Assembly: GCA_963770635.1 (NCBI GenBank)
Contig: CAVYQI010000006.1
Location: forward strand, 434,001-498,000
Direction of reading: 5' to 3'
DNA length: 64,000 bases
Source: DASZIT01 sp963770635
GTDB taxonomy: Bacteria; Actinomycetota; Acidimicrobiia; Acidimicrobiales; RAAP-2
Part shown: positions 17,502 to 29,100 of the stretch, one piece after another
Layout: the number at the start of each line of letters is the position of its first letter
How positions within the stretch are numbered: the first letter of the stretch is position 1
The notes under the pieces: model-generated
What the model was told of the DNA's origin: nothing
The model's input: the letters and a program-made list of their open reading frames with translations, nothing else
The model's database searches: none
Position numbers and translations under genes: made by a program

Positions 17502-18722
17502 GTGCCGGGCCCCGCGATTGCCTCCCCCGCCGCTCACGAGACGGGCACCCCGATCGCGCCGTCACGACGGTTTCGGGACGCCCTCCATCCCTCCGAGTGG
17601 CGGCGGGTCGGGGGCATGGCCGCCACCGTGGTCGGGCTCCACGTCCTGGGTCTGGTCCTGTTGTTCACCGCCGTGTCGCGCCACTACCACTTGAGCACCA
17701 AGGAGCTGTTCGGGGTGGGCACCGGGATCCTCGCCTACACCCTCGGCATGCGGCACGCCTTCGACGCCGACCACATCTCCGCCATCGACAACACCACCCG
17801 AAAGCTGATGGCCGAAGGGAAACGTCCCCTCAGCGTCGGCTTCTGGTTCTCCCTCGGCCACTCGACCATCGTGTTCGGATTGGCGGTAGCCCTCAATTTC
17901 GGTATCCGGGCCCTCGACGGTCAGGTGCGGAACGGCGGCTCCGGGCTCCATCAGTGGACCGGGATCGTCGGCACGTCGGTCTCGGGATTCTTCCTCTATC
18001 TCATCGCCGCCCTCAACGTCGTGATCCTTGTCTCGGTCATGAAGGTCTTCTTCGGTCTCCGCCACGGGAGGTACGACGACGAGGCGCTCGACGTGCAGCT
18101 CAACCAGCGGGGGCTGATGAACCGTTTCTTCGGACCATTGGCTAGGCGGATCGACACACCCTGGAAGATGTACCCGATCGGCGTCCTCTTCGGACTCGGG
18201 TTCGACACCGCCACCGAAGTCGCGCTGCTGGTGGTGTCGGGGACGGCGGTGGCCAGCGGACTGCCGTTCTGGGCCATCCTGTCCCTGCCGATCCTCTTCG
18301 CCGCCGGCATGAGCCTGTTCGACACGCTCGACGGCTGCTTCATGAACTTCGCCTACGGATGGGCCTTCTCCCGACCGATTCGGAAGGTGTACTACAACAT
18401 CACCATCACCGGGCTCTCCGTGATGGTGGCGTTCTTCATCGGGACCGTCGAACTGCTCGAACTGCTGGGCCAAGAAACCCACCTCCACGGATGGGTATGG
18501 GACCAGGTCCGGAGTTTCAACATCAACAAGGCCGGGGTCTACATGGTCGGCATCTTCGTGGTGGTCTGGGTGATCGCCCTGTCCATCTGGCGGTTCGGCC
18601 GTATCGAGGACCGATGGGAATCAGGTGCCGAGAGGTCACGTCAGCGCCGATCCATCGAAGGCGACAGACCCAGTGTCGCCGAGTCCAGCTTGCTTCCCGA
18701 GTACGAGGCAGAGCCGGCCTGA
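17502..18722 (+). CDS. NiCoT-family nickel/cobalt permease (HoxN/NixA type)
   Basis: 406 aa inner-membrane transporter with about eight helices. The family signature in helix II is LGMRHAFDADHISAIDNTT (H-x4-D-H), with GFWFSLGHSTIVF in the next segment and LFGLGFDTATEVALL later. These residues bind Ni2+ or Co2+ in the family, and the protein imports the metal by secondary transport. The start is GTG; about 30 polar residues precede the first helix. The C-terminal 40 residues are charged. The Nur box 20 bp upstream argues for nickel as substrate. Consumers of nickel (urease, hydrogenase) are not in the window. Confidence 0.92.
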   Translation: MPGPAIASPAAHETGTPIAPSRRFRDALHPSEWRRVGGMAATVVGLHVLGLVLLFTAVSRHYHLSTKELFGVGTGILAYTLGMRHAFDADHISAIDNTTRKLMAEGKRPLSVGFWFSLGHSTIVFGLAVALNFGIRALDGQVRNGGSGLHQWTGIVGTSVSGFFLYLIAALNVVILVSVMKVFFGLRHGRYDDEALDVQLNQRGLMNRFFGPLARRIDTPWKMYPIGVLFGLGFDTATEVALLVVSGTAVASGLPFWAILSLPILFAAGMSLFDTLDGCFMNFAYGWAFSRPIRKVYYNITITGLSVMVAFFIGTVELLELLGQETHLHGWVWDQVRSFNINKAGVYMVGIFVVVWVIALSIWRFGRIEDRWESGAERSRQRRSIEGDRPSVAESSLLPEYEAEPA

Positions 18723-18794
18723 TCCGAGAGGCGACCGCCGGCCGGATCTCGGCGGGGGGGTAGACCTCTCCGTCGTTGCCGAGTTCCGAGACTA

Positions 18795-18810
18795 TTGCTA
18801 CACTTGCTAC
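18795..18810 (+). promoter_or_regulatory. Direct repeat TTGCTAC before the antitoxin gene
   Basis: TTGCTAC occurs at 18795-18801 and 18804-18810 (9-bp period), about 20 bp before the ATG of the Phd-like antitoxin. It may be an operator for autoregulation or part of the promoter. Only the repeat itself is seen. Confidence 0.35.
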
Positions 18811-18830
18811 GCGAGATTGGAAGGAGGAGG

Positions 18831-19097
18831 ATGCGCACCATCAGCCATCGTGAGCTTCGCAACAACAGCTCGGAAGTGCTCCGCCAGGTAGCTGCCGGAG
18901 AGATCATTGAAGTCACCAACCACGGAGTGGTCGCCGCCGTGCTCGTCCCTCCTTCGCTCACCTCGTTGGAGCGGCTTGCCGCGGCGGGAAAGGTCCGCCC
19001 GCCCGGGGGGCGGACGGTGGATCTTCGCCACGTCCGTAGGGCGAAGTCGAATCGGACCACTGCCGAGATCATTTCAGACGTCCGTGGCGATCGTTGA
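18831..19097 (+). CDS. Phd/YefM-family antitoxin
   Basis: 88 aa. The N-terminus MRTISHRELRNNSSEVLRQV and EIIEVTNHGVVAAVLVPP are the DNA-binding fold of Phd/YefM antitoxins; the tail (ERLAAAGKVRPP onward) is the disordered toxin-neutralising part. ATG 18831 directly follows a strong AAGGAGGAGG. The gene overlaps the PIN toxin start by 4 bp (TTGA), so the pair is translationally coupled. Expected to bind its own promoter and inhibit the toxin at 19094. Confidence 0.85.
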   Translation: MRTISHRELRNNSSEVLRQVAAGEIIEVTNHGVVAAVLVPPSLTSLERLAAAGKVRPPGGRTVDLRHVRRAKSNRTTAEIISDVRGDR

Positions 19098-19492
19098 TCC
19101 TCTACGTCGACACGTCCGCAGCCATGAAACTCTTGGTGGAGGAAGCCGAATCCGAGGCGCTCGCTGCCTATCTCGAAGAGATCCGCTCATCGACTTCGGA
19201 CACGCTGGTTGCTTCCCTACTCCTTCATACTGAGCTCTACTGTGCCGCCAACCGACGGACCGCGGACATCGACACCGATGAGATCGCCGACGTCCTTTCC
19301 ACGCTGGCCCTCATCGATCTCGAGAGCGGAGACCTCGTCACTGCACCTTTGTTACCCGGGAGACTGCGGTCGGCCGACGCGATTCACCTGGCAACGGCGC
19401 TCCGAGTCGATGCTCACTCGATAGTCGTGTACGACGACGAGCTTGGTGCCGCCGCCAATGCCGCCGGGATACGCGTCGTCAGACCAGGCTGA
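19094..19492 (+). CDS. vapC: PIN-domain toxin (VapC family)
   Basis: 132 aa PIN ribonuclease. The N-terminal metal-site aspartate is in ILYVDTSAAMKLLVEE, a conserved glutamate in LLLHTELYCAANR, and the third acidic residue in RSADAIHLATALRV, followed by IVVYDDELGAAANAAGI. The TTG start overlaps the antitoxin stop. VapC-type toxins cleave tRNA or rRNA; here the partner is Phd-like rather than VapB-like, a common mixed pairing. Confidence 0.88.
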   Translation: MILYVDTSAAMKLLVEEAESEALAAYLEEIRSSTSDTLVASLLLHTELYCAANRRTADIDTDEIADVLSTLALIDLESGDLVTAPLLPGRLRSADAIHLATALRVDAHSIVVYDDELGAAANAAGIRVVRPG

Positions 19493-19527
19493 TCTCTGGC
19501 GCTTCACGACCGAAACCTGGTTGATCC

Positions 19528-19546
19528 CTTCGACTGGTTGTCGAAG
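19528..19546. terminator. Stem-loop between convergent genes
   Basis: CTTCGAC-tggtt-GTCGAAG is a perfect 7-bp stem with a 5-nt loop, placed between the stops of the PIN toxin (+) and the phosphatase (-). There is no U-tract, so a bidirectional terminator is only a possibility. Confidence 0.4.
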
Positions 19547-19552
19547 AGAGCG

Positions 19553-20383
19553 CTATGCCGACTGCACCACCGCCAGGAGTTCCTCGTGCAGGTATCCATT
19601 GGAAGCCAGCACCGATGAGCCGGGGATGTGGTCCAGCCAACGAATGCTGCTCCCACTCCAATCGGTGACGACGCCACCCGCCTCTTCCAGGATGAGCCCG
19701 CCAGCCGCACAGTCCCATGGCCGTACTGTCGCTTCCACGTGGACATCGAGGTTCCCTCGAGCCAGGATGGCGAGATCGAGCGCCGCCGATCCGGAGCGTC
19801 GCAGATCTTGGGTCCGGGCGAACACCGCAGCCGCGGCCCGAAACATCGGCGCCGCCCTCGATCGATCGTAGGAAAGGCCAAAACTCGCCAGGGCGCCATC
19901 GAGGGTGGCGACGTCGGAGACATGCAGTCGCCGCTCCGTGGACGAGTCCAACCCGACTCTCTCATAGGAGCCGTCACCCGCGGCTCCGAAATAGGACGTG
20001 TCGGTAACGGGATTGTGGACCACCCCGAGCGTTGCCGATCCCGAATCGTAGAGACCGACGGAAATCGCTACGTGTGGAAGCCCGTGGACCAGGTTGGTGG
20101 TGCCGTCGACGGGGTCAATGATCCAGACCAAGCCGTCTCGTACCTCGTCGAGGCCCTCTTCGCCGAGAAAGGACGCTTCGGGTACCAATCGACCCAGCCC
20201 GAGGGTGAGCGCTTCCTGGACCGCGAGGTCGACCTTGGTGACCAGGTCCCCGATGGACGACTTGCGGGTACTGCCAAGGGCGATCGGGCTCCGATGCTCG
20301 AGCGCCCGAGCCACGACGTACCCCTGCTCCCGGACCAGGCCCGATACCGCGTCGAGGAGGACCCGGATGGGTTTCCCGCTCAC
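19553..20383 (-). CDS. Inositol monophosphatase family protein
   Basis: About 276 aa. The Mg-dependent phosphatase motifs are present: FLGEEGLDEV (metal-binding glutamates), WIIDPVDGTTNLVHGLPH (D-P-x-D-G-T-T) and VRPWDCAAGGLILEEAGG. The family dephosphorylates inositol-1-phosphate, histidinol phosphate or PAP; the substrate cannot be chosen here. Sulfotransferases elsewhere in the window would release PAP, but this link is speculative. GTG 20383 is chosen because GAAGGGCGAGG lies just upstream; an upstream in-frame extension is low complexity. The gene follows the CWB2 protein gene on the same strand. Confidence 0.85.
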   Translation of the reverse strand: MSGKPIRVLLDAVSGLVREQGYVVARALEHRSPIALGSTRKSSIGDLVTKVDLAVQEALTLGLGRLVPEASFLGEEGLDEVRDGLVWIIDPVDGTTNLVHGLPHVAISVGLYDSGSATLGVVHNPVTDTSYFGAAGDGSYERVGLDSSTERRLHVSDVATLDGALASFGLSYDRSRAAPMFRAAAAVFARTQDLRRSGSAALDLAILARGNLDVHVEATVRPWDCAAGGLILEEAGGVVTDWSGSSIRWLDHIPGSSVLASNGYLHEELLAVVQSA

Positions 20384-20403
20384 TGCGCCTCGCCCTTCTA
20401 GAA

Positions 20404-20421
20404 GGCGGGGTGCAACCCGCC
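20404..20421. terminator. GC-rich hairpin after the first CWB2 gene
   Basis: GGCGGG-gtgcaa-CCCGCC forms a 6-bp GC stem between the stop of the CWB2 gene (20445) and the start of the phosphatase gene. An adjacent CCTTCTAGAAGG is a perfect 12-bp palindrome. No U-run, so the terminator call is weak. Confidence 0.35.
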
Positions 20422-20444
20422 GAGCCCCCGGCCTCATGTCCGTA

Positions 20445-22752
20445 TCAGGGGGTGGGGATGGCGGCCAGCACCGCCGACGCGGTCGCCGGGGTGACCGCCT
20501 CGGGACCGCCGAGAATGGTGACCAGGTCGACATGGTTGGGCAGGGTCAACCCGGCTTCGGCGGTGAACAGGTCGGGAATGCCCGAGCCCAGCGTCGTCGG
20601 GTTCAGGGTGAGGACGATGGGCGCATGATTGACGCCGCCGATGGCGCTGCCGGCCAGCGCGTCGGCATAGAAATCACCCCGGGCGACGTTGATGGCGTAG
20701 GTGTTGGCCGTCGTCCCGAGGTTGGCCCATCCGAGACCGGTGGGCTGACCGGAGGCGTTGATGGTGGTGCTCAGCTCGAACTGGGCCAACAACTGGGCGG
20801 TGGTGGTGTAGTCAGAGCCGGCGATGCGGAGGACCGAGACGCCCAAGGTGGCCAGTTTGGTCACCACCGCATCGGAGATGGCCACGGGGCCGCCCATGAC
20901 CACCACCTGCTTGATGCCCAGGTTGGCAATCGCCGAAGATGCCTGGGCGGCCAGGGAGGCCTGCTGGGTCAGCAGGATCGGCCACTTCTTGGCGTAGGAC
21001 ATCGCGCTGGCGGCCATGGCGTCTGGGAAGGTCTGACCGGTGGCCAGGATCGCCGTGGGGGTCGCCGCCGAACTGGCCGGGGCTATCGTGCCACTCAGGC
21101 CGGTGGTGGTGTTGTAAGCGCTGGTACCGGTCGGGTTGGTGGGATACCCGCCTCCGAAGGAGCCGGTGCCCACCCCACCGGCACCGAAGAATTGAGCAAC
21201 GGTCTGGGCGGTGTCGTACTGCGTCTGGCCGAAGACCTGGGTGACCGCCAGGTTCACCGGACCGGACGCATTGGTGAGCCCGGTGGTTCCCCCGCAGTTG
21301 AACGCCTGGGTGCCCTGAAGTTGGGTGACCACACTGCTACTCACGGCCAGCGGCCCACCCACGATGTAGACGTGGGTGATGCCCTCGAGTTTGAGGGCCG
21401 CCATCGTCACCGACGAAAGAGAGCCGGTCGGAGTCAGCAGCACACCGGTACCCGAGATGGGCGGCCAGATAGGAGGCGGAGAGGGCGTCGGGGAAGTTCT
21501 GATCGGTGGCCAGCACCACGCTCCCGCTGGCCGGACAGGTGGTCCCGGCAGGCGGGAAGACCGAAGCCAGTTCCGCGGCCGCGGTGCCGTCGGCGTCCTG
21601 GCCGTAGATCCGGCTGGTGTTGAACACCGAGAAGCCGGAGATGGCGTAGCTGTAGACGGCGGTGGCGGTGCCGGAGGCGCAATTGGCCAGCGAACTGGCC
21701 GCGAACACGGTCAGATTCTGGGCGCCGAACGGGACGCTGACCGGATCGACCACCGAGAGTCCCCCGACTTCGAAGGCGGCGGGCGAGGTTGACGGGCTGG
21801 TCACCTGGAAGGCAACGCCCGAGGTGTCAAAGGCGCCTACCGCGCTCGAAGCACCGAATCCGGACAGTGTCCCCGAGTTCCCGAGGACGGCACCACTCCC
21901 GGCGTCGACTTCGGTGAAGCCAACCGGCGCCAGATGGCTGCTGGTGAGGAAGTAATTGCCGGCGTTGGCTTCGATACAGACGAATCCGTCCGGAATGACG
22001 CCCTTGGACACCTCAGTGAGAATGACGGGACTGATGGCGGTGGTCACCGACGTGTTGATGGAGGTGTTGGGCTGGACCAGGACCGGCGGGTTGTTGGCCG
22101 TGACTCCGACCGCGGTGATGACTGCGTTGGAGGACGGCGCCACTGCCAGGGTCGTGGAGCCGGCGGCACTGGGTACGTAGGATCCGATGACGCCGACGCT
22201 GCCGGGCGCAGTACCGGAACCGATGTTGTAGGTGATCCCGCTGACGGTCACGACCCAGGTCCAGTTGGCTGATCCGGCGGGAGTGGTATCGGGGGCGTTC
22301 CCGATGGTGAGGATCAGCTTGTCGTTGATCCCGGGACACAGGAGGGGTTCGAGGGGATTGGCGGTCTGCTCGGCCAAGGTGGCGGTGATGGCCGGAGGGG
22401 TGTCCTGGCCGGAGGCGCCGGAAGTGACGGTCACGGTCGGCACGGAGGCATAGCCGACCGAGTTGGCCGACGATTGGCAGGCGGTGGTGCCCGGGGGGCC
22501 CACATTGAGGACCAGCGTGTCACCCTTGGCGAATCCGTTCGAGAAGGTGAACCCCCAATTGGTGGCCGCTTGCTTGGACCCGCCCACGATGACGCTCGCC
22601 GGCCGGGTGATGGCCACGGCGGAGAGGACGACCGGGGTCGGCGCGGCCACGGCGGGGGCGATTTCGAGGACGGCGAACCCGGAGGCACCCGTCATCACGG
22701 CCAGGGTGACGACGACCAGACGGCGGACCCAGTTGGTTGTGGCTCGCTTCAC
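20445..22752 (-). CDS. Secreted CWB2 cell-wall-binding-repeat protein A, one frameshift
   Basis: About 768 aa. Signal peptide residues 1-37 ending PAVAA. The N-terminal half is a beta-rich, Thr/Ala/Gly-rich region. The C-terminal half has three CWB2 (PF04122) repeats: one around RIYGQDADGTAAAELA and VVLATDQNFPDALSAS ending YIVGGPLAVS; a second around AILATGQTFPDAMAAS ending VVVMGGPVAIS; a third at VARGDFYADALAGSAI ending VTILGGPEAVT. CWB2 repeats bind anionic wall polymers in the families where they have been studied. The frame breaks at about 21450; removing one base restores LGTGVLLTPTGSLS, the same sequence as in paralogue B. Probably a surface-layer-like or adhesive wall protein. Confidence 0.8.
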
Positions 22753-22906
22753 TACTTCCTCCTCAGGCCGTACTCCGTCGCCGTCGTGGCGGTCTCTCCC
22801 GGCAGCCCCGAGAAACTTACCCCACCCACCCCTCGCTCAGTCGCTCGATGCGGGTCGGCATCCGACGGGTGGTTTCATGGGCTCGGCAATGTCAGTTGGC
22901 AGCAAG

Positions 22907-22931
22907 AAGGGGACCCTGTTCGGGTCCCCTT
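22907..22931 (-). terminator. Intrinsic terminator of CWB2 protein B
   Basis: AAGGGGACCC-tgttc-GGGTCCCCTT is a perfect 10-bp stem with a 5-nt loop, 48 bp beyond the stop of the gene at 22979-25635. On the minus strand it is followed by a pyrimidine-rich stretch. Confidence 0.8.
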
Positions 22932-22978
22932 CACTGCCACTACTTTGTCGCGAACGGCCGGTCCGCGACTTCCCCGTG

Positions 22979-25635
22979 TTAGCTGGGGATCGACGCCAAC
23001 ACGGCATTCACGGTCGCCGGCGTCACGGCAATCGGCCCACCGAGGACGGTGATGCCGTTCACTTGGTTGGGCGCGGTCAGGGCGTGCTCGGTGGTGAACA
23101 GCCCGGGGATGCCAGTGCCCAACGTGTTCGGGTCGAAGGTGAGCACGATCGGCCACTTGTTCAGGCCTCCGAGGGCGCTGCCGGCCAACGCATCGGCAAA
23201 GAAGTCGCCCCGAGAAACAAGGACGTTGTAGGCGTTAGCGACGGCCCAGCCCAATCCGGTGGGCTGACCGGAGAGGGTAGTGGTGCTCAACTCGAACTGG
23301 GCAAGGAGTTGCGCGGTATCGGTGTAGTCAGTTCCGGCAATCCGCAAGACCGAGACGCCGAGCGCCTCGAGTTGGGTCACGACCGTATCCGAGACCGCAA
23401 CCGGACCACCCATGACGATGACCTGCTTGATGCCCAGGTTGGTAATGGCGGCGGACGCCTGGGAGGACAACGACGCCTGTTGGGTCAACAGTATCGGCCA
23501 CTGCTTGGCATAAGACATCGCACTGGCAGCCATGGCATCCGGGAAGGTCTGCCCGGTGGCCAGAATCGCCGTGGGGGTCGCCGTAGCACTGGCGGGGGCC
23601 AACGTGCCGCTCAACCCGGACGTCGTGTTGTAGGCGCTGGTCCCGGTGGTGCTGGTGGGATACGCACCGTTGAAACTTCCCGTGCCGCTGGTTGAGCCGA
23701 AGTACTGGGCAACCGTCTGGGCGGTGTCGTACTGGGTCTGACCGTAGACCTGGGTCACCGTCTGCATCACCTGGGCGCCGGTGGTCCCATTGATGACAGG
23801 GGTGACGCCTCCGCAGGTGTAGACGGGTTGCGCCTGCAGCGCGGCGACCACGGTTTCGCTAACGGCCAACGGACCGCCGACGATGTAGACGTGGTTGATC
23901 CCGCCGATGCGGAGGGCCGTGACCGTCTCGGATGCCAGGGCGTTGGTCGGCGTCAACAGCACGCCGGTCCCGAGCTTCGAAGCCAGATACGACGCGGACA
24001 ACGCATCCGGGAAGTTCTGATCGGTGGCAAGCACGACATTCTTGCTCGCCGGGCAGCCATTGGTGAATGCCGCCGTCAACTCGGCGGCCGCAGTTCCGTC
24101 CGCGGTCTGACCGTAGATGCGGTTGACTCCGAAGGTGCTGTACAGGATCAAAGCCGACGCCAGGCTGGTGCCGCCGGTGCAGGTGCTACTCGCACCGTCG
24201 ATAACGGCGGCGACGTCCGCCCCACCCGTGGCCGGGGCATTCACAACGAGATTGCCCACCGTGTAGGTGGCTCCCGCGGTGGAGGACGCGGTGGTGACGT
24301 TGAACTGCAGCACAAGGCCGGTGGAATTGATCGCCGGAGCGCCGACGACAGCCCCACCTCCGCTCGCAGTGACGGTGGGAGTGCTGGTGGTGCTGAAGGC
24401 GCCGCTGGTGCCGCTGAGCGTGACACACACGGTTCCGGTCGGTACCGCGCCGGCCTGGGCCTCAGTGATCACCAGGTTGCTTATCGGCAGGCGTTGGTGC
24501 TGCTGCTGGCCAGACCCACCGGGGGGTTGTTGGCGGTCACGGTCAGCTTGCCAACGAGGGCATTCGATGGTCCGGCAGTGGCGCCAGCCGTCGAGGGGCC
24601 GACAGCGGCGACGCCGTTGTACAGCCCGGTGATGCTGACATTGCCAGTGGGCACCGCGGCCGTGATGTTGTAGCTGATCCCGCTGAAGGTGATGGTCACC
24701 GGCTGGGTGCTGGGCCCGATGGCGCCCGTCCCGGTGATGGTCCCGGAGTTGGTCAGCGTGACGACGGCTTGGTCAAAGAAGCTGGTTCCCAAACATGCCG
24801 CACTCTGCGTCAAGCCGACGGCCGAAAACGTGGGCGCGGTCTGACCAGTCACCGTGGTGGCGGAAACAGTGGGCGCGGCGGAGAACCCGATCTGTACCGG
24901 TGAGGCGAGGGTTCCCGTGCAGTTGGCACCGGTGTTGGGAGTCACCCGGATCGTAAGCTGGTCGCCGACGAACCACCCGGTATTCACCCCGGCGAAGCCG
25001 AAGGAGTCATTGCCGGCGGACTGGTTGTTGAGGCCGGCGCCAACCGAAGGCGTGGTGGCGGCGGTCAACCCGATAGTCGTGGCGCCCACGATGGTGGCGT
25101 TGGAAGTCGCCGACGATGCCGGGCTGATCGCCCCGCCCGCGGTCCCGGTGCCGGTATATCCCGGGGTCACGATGACCGCACCACTGGCGGCGCCGGCTCC
25201 GGGCGAATAGGAGATCGCTGACACCAGGATGGGCTGGGCGCTGTTCGCCGTCCCGCTATCCGTGAAGGTGATCGTCAGCTTGTTGGTGACGAATGCCGTC
25301 GTCACCGTCGGCACGGCGTTGCCCGTCACTGAGACAGGAGTCACCGTGGGCGTCGACGCAAACGGGACTGCAGTGGCCCCAGAGTCGGCGACCGACAAGG
25401 TGATGGTGTCACCCGTTACCCAGGTGAACGTCGGCTGGATGGTGATGGTCTCGTTGGCGGCCGCCTGGTTCAGTACGCCGGCACGGATGGTCGTGGGGGT
25501 CGACGCCACAACGGTCGTGGTCGGAGTGACGGCCTGGGCCGTGCCGACGCCGAGGACCGCGATTCCGGAAACAGCGGTGACTGCTCCGATTGCCGCAACC
25601 GCCAACTGGCGGATTCTATAATTCTTCTGTCTCAT
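22979..25635 (-). CDS. Secreted CWB2 cell-wall-binding-repeat protein B, one frameshift
   Basis: About 885 aa. ATG 25635 has AAGGGAG about 9 nt upstream. Signal peptide to about residue 36 (GTAQA). A long beta-rich region of repeated TVSG/TITFSGISY motifs follows. Around 24484-24490 the frame stops (after SSTNA) and resumes one base out of phase at ISNLVITEAQAG; restoring one base joins them. The rest carries three CWB2 repeats, with RIYGQTADGTAAAELT, AILATGQTFPDAMAAS and VSRGDFFADALAGSAL as repeat marks, and ends VLASIPS. Very similar to protein A in its C-terminal half, so the two are tandem paralogues. Surface location is expected. Confidence 0.8.
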
Positions 25636-26183
25636 TGAAAAACTCCCTTGAAATTCAATTCAATCGGCGAAGAACCCGCCGCACGCATTGGTCAAAAGAC
25701 CAACCGTCTGTTGGGCGAGACACTTTGAACGTATCACACAGAACCGGCATGATAGTAGAAACGATTTTCCAGCGTGTTTCTAGGCAATGTGCCTGTTCAC
25801 AAGACAAAACGTGGACCGTGTTCCGTTTGGGGAGGCACGAGGTGCCCGCCCCCGGCCCTCGACTCATTCGGCACAACGACAACCCCGTTTTCAGGCCGGT
25901 TGATCAGGGTTCATTGTTCGACCGGTCACTCGATTTAGCGATAACTGGCGAATAACAATCACCGGGTTGCACAGGCATCCTCTCACATTGACCACCACGA
26001 GACAGAGAGCCGCTCGGACGTACCTGCGGGACTTCTTCGGTACCGACGAGAAGACCACGACACCGACCGCGCACCGCGAGACGCGGCGGGATCCGACACC
26101 CAGCCGCCGGTGGCCTAGCCCGCCGTGGACTTCGTCTCGAAGTGACTCGGCATGCGAGCATCCGAGTTTGGTGCCGTGGCGGG
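25636..26183. other. Intergenic region, 548 bp
   Basis: Lies between the start of CWB2 protein B and the end of the giant adhesin gene. The half next to protein B is clearly more AT-rich than the surroundings and should hold its promoter. No convincing gene, RNA or strong terminator was seen. Confidence 0.6.
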
Positions 26184-29100
26184 CTAGCCGGTTGGGACCG
26201 CCCCCACGATGTTGTTCACGTGGATCCCGAGGCCGGGGATAGAGCCCTGGAAGGCGGCATCCCCGTAGGCGAACAGCCCGCCGTCCGACCCGATGAGCCA
26301 GTAGCCGCCCCCATCATTGGTGGGCACGATACCGATGACCGGGAAGGCGGGGGTGACCCCGCTCGACGGCAGCGAGCCGAAGCTGACCGCGTTCCCGAAC
26401 GGGAAGACCGCCCCGTTGGCGGTCACCACCCAGTAGCCGTTCCCCGACGGAGTGGGCGTGATGGCGGTGGCGTTGTTGACTCCCGACGGCCCCCCGAAGT
26501 TGGTGGCGTCGCCGAAGTTGTAGACCTGGCCGGTCGAGGCGAGCACCCAGTAGCCACCGTCGTCGGGGGTGGCGGCGATGCCCACGATGTTGTTCACGTG
26601 GACCCCGATGCCCGGCAGCGAGTTCCGGAACCCGGCACTGCCGATGGCGAACACCCCGCCGTCCGACCCGATCAGCCAGTAGCCCTTGCCGTCGAGGGTC
26701 GGCTCGATGCCGACGATGTTGTTGACGCTGACCCCGAGGCCGGGCAGGGAGTTGACGAACCCGGCATTGCCGAAGGCGAACACCCCGCCGTCCCTCCCGA
26801 CCAGGAAGTAGCCCTGGTCATTGAAGGTGGGCACCATCCCCACGATGTTGTTGACGTGGATCCCGAGACCGGGGAGGGAGCCGAAGAACCCGCTCGACCT
26901 GACCCAAGGGGAACACGAAGACCCCCCCGTCGCTCCCGACCATGTCGTAGCCGCTGGGCTTGGTGGGCGGCGGTGGCGGTGGCAGCGGAGACGACACCGT
27001 CAGGGTGGCGGTTCCCGCCGAGGCGGCGTGAGTGGCGTCACCGGTGTAGGAGCCGATGACCGAGGTCGGTGCCGACCGGGGCGTTGGTCGCGTGCAGATT
27101 CCGCTGCCCACCCGACAGGACGGCGACGCACAGGTCGCGGTGCCCCCGGCGGTGAAGCTCACCGTACCGGTCGGGTTGGTGCTCCAGCCGCGGTTACCGT
27201 CGCCGAGTAGGTGACCGTCGCCCCCTAGGACACGAGGTCGGGGAGAACGCGACCGAGGTGGAGAGGCGCGACTCCCGCCCGGTCACGACGAGGGTGGCCG
27301 AACCGACGAGACGCCGAGTGGTCGAGAGAGCCGTAGGCGCCGCACGACCGAGTCGGTGCCGACGGGAGCGTTGGCGCGGTGCAGCTTCCGGAGCCCGCCG
27401 ACAGGGTGGCGGTGCAAGGGTGGCTGGCCCCGGCTGCGTGAAGGCTCACCGAGCCGGTCGGGGGCCACCGGTGCCGGAGACCGTCGCCGAATAGGTGACA
27501 GTCGTCCCCTGGGCGATCGAGGCGGGGAGACCGTCACCGTGGTCGAGGTCGGCGTGGGGCCCGTCACCGTGAGGGTGGTGGAGCCGGACGAGGGGTTGGA
27601 GCCTGACCCCGTCAACGGCGCGTAGGCGCCGACGACCGGTGTCGACGAGCCGCACGGGCGCGTTCGTCGCCGTACAGCTTCCCGTCCTGCGACCAGGGCG
27701 TGGGCGGTGCAGGTGGCGGTGGCCCCGGCGGTGAAAGCTCACCGACCCGGTCGGCGTCCGCCGATCCGGAGGGACAGTTGCGGTGTAGGTGACGCTGGCC
27801 CCGGGGGCGACCGAGGTCGGCAAGACCGATACGATCGTCGTGGTGGCGGAGACCACCGGACGTGCCCCCGGCGGTGTCGTAGGCGCCGATGTCACAGTGG
27901 ACCACGCGGCGACCGGTTGCGGGCGCAGCCTCGCTGGTCGAACGTCGGGCAGACGGCCGGGATGCCGATGCCGTCGCCGTTGATGGCAGTGCTGGTACTG
28001 CCGAGCGCGACCGTCTGGGTGGGACCACCGTTGCTGGCGAGCGGCTGGAGAGCCGCCGTGTTGGCCCCGGTCTGGTCACCAAGCGCAGTCCGAAGCCGCA
28101 GGTGTGCTGCGCGTCGAGGTTGTAGCCCAGGGAGACGGGCAGGTCTACGGTGCCGCATGCGTACTCGCACTCGTCCTGCGGTCGTGACCGCCGCCGGTGA
28201 AGTTCGTGGTCACCCGCGAAGATCGTACCCAGTGTGGTCGTCGTTGTCCCCGCGGTGCATATTGCCGAAGAACGCAGCCCCGCCGCTCGAGGTCTTGGTG
28301 CCGTTCGCGGTCGAACGTGAGGTTCGTCATGGCGAGGTTGACGTTGTTGTTGTAAATGCCTCCACCGAACGAAGCGCCACCGTTGCCGTGAAGGTGTCGT
28401 TGGCGAGAGTGCAGCCCGTGTGGCGTTGTTCAGGCCAGCGCCGTCACCGTTCCTGAGATAGCTGCGAGAGCGCGATGGAGTTGTTGAGATCGTGCTGTCG
28501 TAGACGATCGAGTAGGGAGCGGTGCCCCACCGACCGCAGATGCCCCCTCCGAGTCCGGCTCATGGAGTTCACCGGTTGCTCGACCACGGTGGCGTTGACT
28601 ACGGACATTGGGTGGCTGAAGCGTCGTTAATCCCACCTCCGTCAGGTTTGCCTGGTTGCCGCTGATCGTCGTGGGGCACGGTCGAGCTTCCGGTGACCTG
28701 GAGAGTGCCCGCAGTGATGTGACAATGCCTCCGCCAGATTCGCCCGACCGGGGGCGGTGTTGCCGGTGATCGTGTTCCGGGCTCGACACACGCGTTGTTG
28801 CTGCCGAAGGCGACGTTCGTAGCTGGGCCGCCAGCGTGGGGACACGATGACGTTGCAGGTCGCAGACGTCGAGCTCGTCAGGTAGAGGCCGCCGCCCTCC
28901 GCCGGTGGACGTGCGATGTTCGAGTTCACCGAAGTGCCCGTGGTACCCAGAGTCATTCGCCAGCACGAGTCCGCCCTCCGACTCGAGAGCGATGCCACCG
29001 CCGTTTACGTGGGCGGTGTTGCCGGTGATGGCCACGCCGCTCGAACGTGTCCTGGTTAGCCGGAGCACCGCCGTCTATGAACACGCCCCCGCCATCGCTG

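Noticed and set aside
26112..26189. Inverted repeat GGCCTAGCCCGCC ... GGCGGGCTAGCC as a terminator of adhesin A
   Set aside because: The arms are 53 nt apart, one arm overlaps the stop codon and there is no U-tract, so a terminator hairpin is unlikely.
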